In this document: one piece after another, positions 61,601 through 64,000 of the stretch
Position numbering within the stretch: the first letter of the stretch is position 1
Layout: every line of letters begins with the position of its first letter
Source: Atrichornis clamosus
Lineage: Eukaryota; Chordata; Aves; Passeriformes; Menuridae
Reading direction: 5' to 3'
Assembly: GCA_013400975.1 (NCBI GenBank)
Contig: WBMZ01004648.1
Coordinates: forward strand, 1-64,000
Length of the DNA stretch: 64,000 nucleotides
The notes under the pieces: generated by a model
What the model was told of the DNA's origin: nothing
The model's input: only the letters and a program-made list of their open reading frames with translations
The model's database searches: none
Made by a program: the position numbers and the translations under genes

Positions 61601-64000
61601 GAGCATCATTTGCATCTTAGAGACAGTTTAAGAAGCAGCTGACTACTTTCTCAAAGAAAATGAGCTACTGATGGTAACTTCTTGTTACGAATCATGTTAA
61701 GATGCTAAACTGGATGAAAAATATGCACACAGATGAGATGGGGATAGTGAAATATTTTAACAATTTTGCCAGTCATCAGTTTAAGTATTTGTCCTTATCT
61801 ATAGTTTCAAGTAAAAGAAATGCTTTTCATATTAATAGTTTTCTACTTTGTTCTGTTTCCCTCCCCACCCTTACTCACCCCTCCAGTAAAAAGGTATATT
61901 TGCTTGAACAAATCTTGATGCTTTATTCTTCTCATGGCATTGTGTTTACCATGATGTAACCTGACTGACTCCAATTGAGTGTGAAGCACATTCTGTTATA
62001 CACATTTTTGAACAGTGAGTTCAGCTGCAGTTGCTTGATACATATATTTTTATCTTTGGGTCCACTACTCTCTATTGCTGACTACTTGTTATACTTTTCC
62101 TCATTTAAAAAAATGATGATAAATCTGACATATATTTAAGACACTTGACAGTTCTTATATTTCACACCTATTTTGTAAAGGATTGTGATTTTTACATTAA
62201 AAGAAAATATTCCTACTAGAGCAGAAATACAGTGCTCCATCCAGCACAGTTTAAATTGTATGCATTTTGCATTTTTCATTGAATCACTAAGTGTTATAAC
62301 TCTTCATTTTGTTGGCCACCTCTTCTGTTTCAAAGATCAAAAGAGAAATGAACATTAGTTTTAATGCATTTCATTATCATTCTGATGAAGTGTGAAAGGT
62401 TTGCTAGGATCTTTTTCTGGAAAACTTCAAATCAGGATTTTAAAAAATGACATCTCTTCCTTTTTCCATCTGAATTTAACACAGTGTGGGATGAGAATGA
62501 AGTTAGTGCCTCAGTTGGCCACACATGAGCTGATGGTACTGGTTATTGGACTTGTTTCAACTTCATTGCTTATTGTTAAGTAGGGATCCTATATTATGGC
62601 ATACTATAACTAAAAAGGAAATCTGCAGATGTACCCAATAAACTACTTCATTGTCACACAGGAAAAACAAAGGAAGATTAATTACCACCTTTAAATTTAA
62701 CTATGTTGTATTTTTCCACACAATCTATGCTTTGCTTACATTTCTCAAAAAATCCTGTTACTCCAATTAAGCATCCAGTTAGCTGACTTTACTTATTTAA
62801 TGATTTAAGAGAATCAGAATATGTAAGACAAGTGAACATTAGAAAAAGAAGCCTTGCCATTTCACTGATTTGTGGATACATATATATAAAAGATCTATAA
62901 GATGGGACTGTAACACCCAATTTTGCTAAATCTGAACAAGAGATAGCTAAATAGAGGCCCCAGTGCTCATCTTAAACACTTTAATGGCACAGTATTGTGA
63001 ACATGGAATCAGACTCTTCCTGCAGCTGCAGAGCAAAAGAAACTTGTGTCTGAAGTCAGTAAATCTGTTGAACAAACTCTCAGAGTACTAGTTACTAGGA
63101 AAAAAGGAAAGTAAAAAAAGCATCCCAAAGAGATTCAAAAATGAAAGCTGTTTAATTCCACTGCTAAAGAGAAAAACAATCAGTTCTTGCTGTTCTATAA
63201 CTATTCATACCAGTTCATCCTGATAATTTCAGAGACAAAGGAAGAGAATAACATAAGAATTTTATGGTACTGGCTCTGTTAGAAGCCCTGCTAGTAAAAT
63301 GGGAAAAAAAGTGTTTTGACAGATACTGTGTTTTCAGAACAACCAATGAGTATTTGTGAAATCCAACAAATTCTAATGATTTCTATTGTATTTCCCTCTT
63401 CATTCTGGCACCATAAAATATATGGATTCAACAACTTCTACCAAAATATATCCAGTCACTTATATAATTTATACTGATCTCTCGCAATTCCCTAAGTTAC
63501 CATAAAATTCATAAAGTACAAACATGTTATTAAATTTTGTGCATAGTATACCCTGTAGTATGCAAAACTGAACATGAATCTGGGTCTCCAAAACAATTGT
63601 TTTGTTTCATTCCCAGTGCTGACACTATCTTTAGGTAATTTTTCTCTTGTTTTCAGGTCTACCATATCTAAAACATATTCTCCTTTTTCTGTGTCAAATA
63701 TCTATTGTTAATGCTTTTAAAAAATTCACAGTACTGTATAAGTATTGATTATTTTTTCTACTGTGGGCATTATGATGATGAATCATCTCAGTCAGATTAA
63801 ATAAGGTGCAACACCATTTTAGCAGACCTAGTAGGTGGCAAAATTAACCTGGTAACTTTCTTTACTAAACTTATTACCTAAATTAAAGAAAGAGAGGAGA
63901 TGCCATGCTTCTGGACCTTTAGTAAAATATCAGTTCCATAGGAGAGACACATAAAGTCATTAATTAAACCAGAGAAATGCAAAAGAAAGAACTAGCTAAA
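55635..64000. other. Unique AT-rich non-coding sequence to window end
   Basis: Over 8 kb without any recognised gene or transposon. The frames (60-90 codons) show no domains. A perfect short tandem duplication lies at 60124-60156. The rest is AT-rich unique sequence with scattered homopolymer runs. Confidence 0.5.
60124..60156. repeat. Tandem duplication, period 17
   Basis: aaactgaacagaaat occurs at 60124-60138 and again at 60141-60155. It is a recent-looking slippage duplication without evident function. Confidence 0.7.

Noticed and set aside
1..64000. A novel multi-gene system, CRISPR array, operon or RNA gene cluster
   Set aside because: No spaced direct repeats, tRNA cloverleaf, rRNA block or multi-gene architecture was seen on either strand. 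The window looks like avian gene-desert DNA with retrotransposons.

Overview
The window reads as vertebrate nuclear DNA from a bird. It is AT-rich and non-coding, and it carries many fragments of CR1 non-LTR retrotransposons, whose 3' ends show the short attctgtga-type tail repeats, plus several solo LTRs of avian ERVL-like and ERVK-like type. No L1 or Alu sequence was seen, and nothing prokaryotic: no operons, ribosome binding sites or CRISPR. A neoavian, possibly passerine, source is the best guess from the LTR style. That is recognition by memory, not a database result.

I find no host protein-coding gene, rRNA or tRNA. The longest open frames are retrotransposon or LTR sequence, or chance frames in AT-rich DNA. 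Two minus-strand ORFs (14382-14609 and 15652-15840) look slightly more protein-like and are flagged without a function. The window is best described as part of a gene desert or a very large intron.

Layout: 1-37 is the 3' tip of an ERVL-like LTR. A mostly unique stretch with two CR1 minus-strand fragments (5.7 and 7.4 kb) follows. At 10.2-11.1 kb is a complete 910-bp solo LTR with a perfect 5-bp target-site duplication, and at 11.8-12.6 kb an older degraded relative. 12.6-21.8 kb is long unique sequence. A CR1 3' end lies at 21.8-22.6 kb, an LTR-like block at 26.4-27.6 kb, and a CR1 fragment at 31.6-32.1 kb. 34.4-37.9 kb is the densest repeat cluster: an LTR fragment, then a CR1 whose upstream part is inverted against its 3' part, with a 1003-bp LTR nested inside the 3' part. 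A probable minus-strand LTR (38.7-39.4 kb) and an ancient CR1/L3-like fragment (39.6-40.5 kb) follow. Further CR1 pieces lie at 45.4, 49.6, 53.4 and 55.5 kb. At 52.7-53.2 kb is a CpG-rich, young-looking 520-bp ERVK-like solo LTR with a perfect 6-bp duplication. 55.6-64 kb is unique AT-rich sequence.

No new functional system was found. The most informative signals are structural: the inverted CR1, the nested LTR with one mutation in each duplication copy, the young CpG-rich LTR, internally deleted CR1 copies, and a few palindromic or motif-dense non-coding patches that could be conserved regulatory elements.
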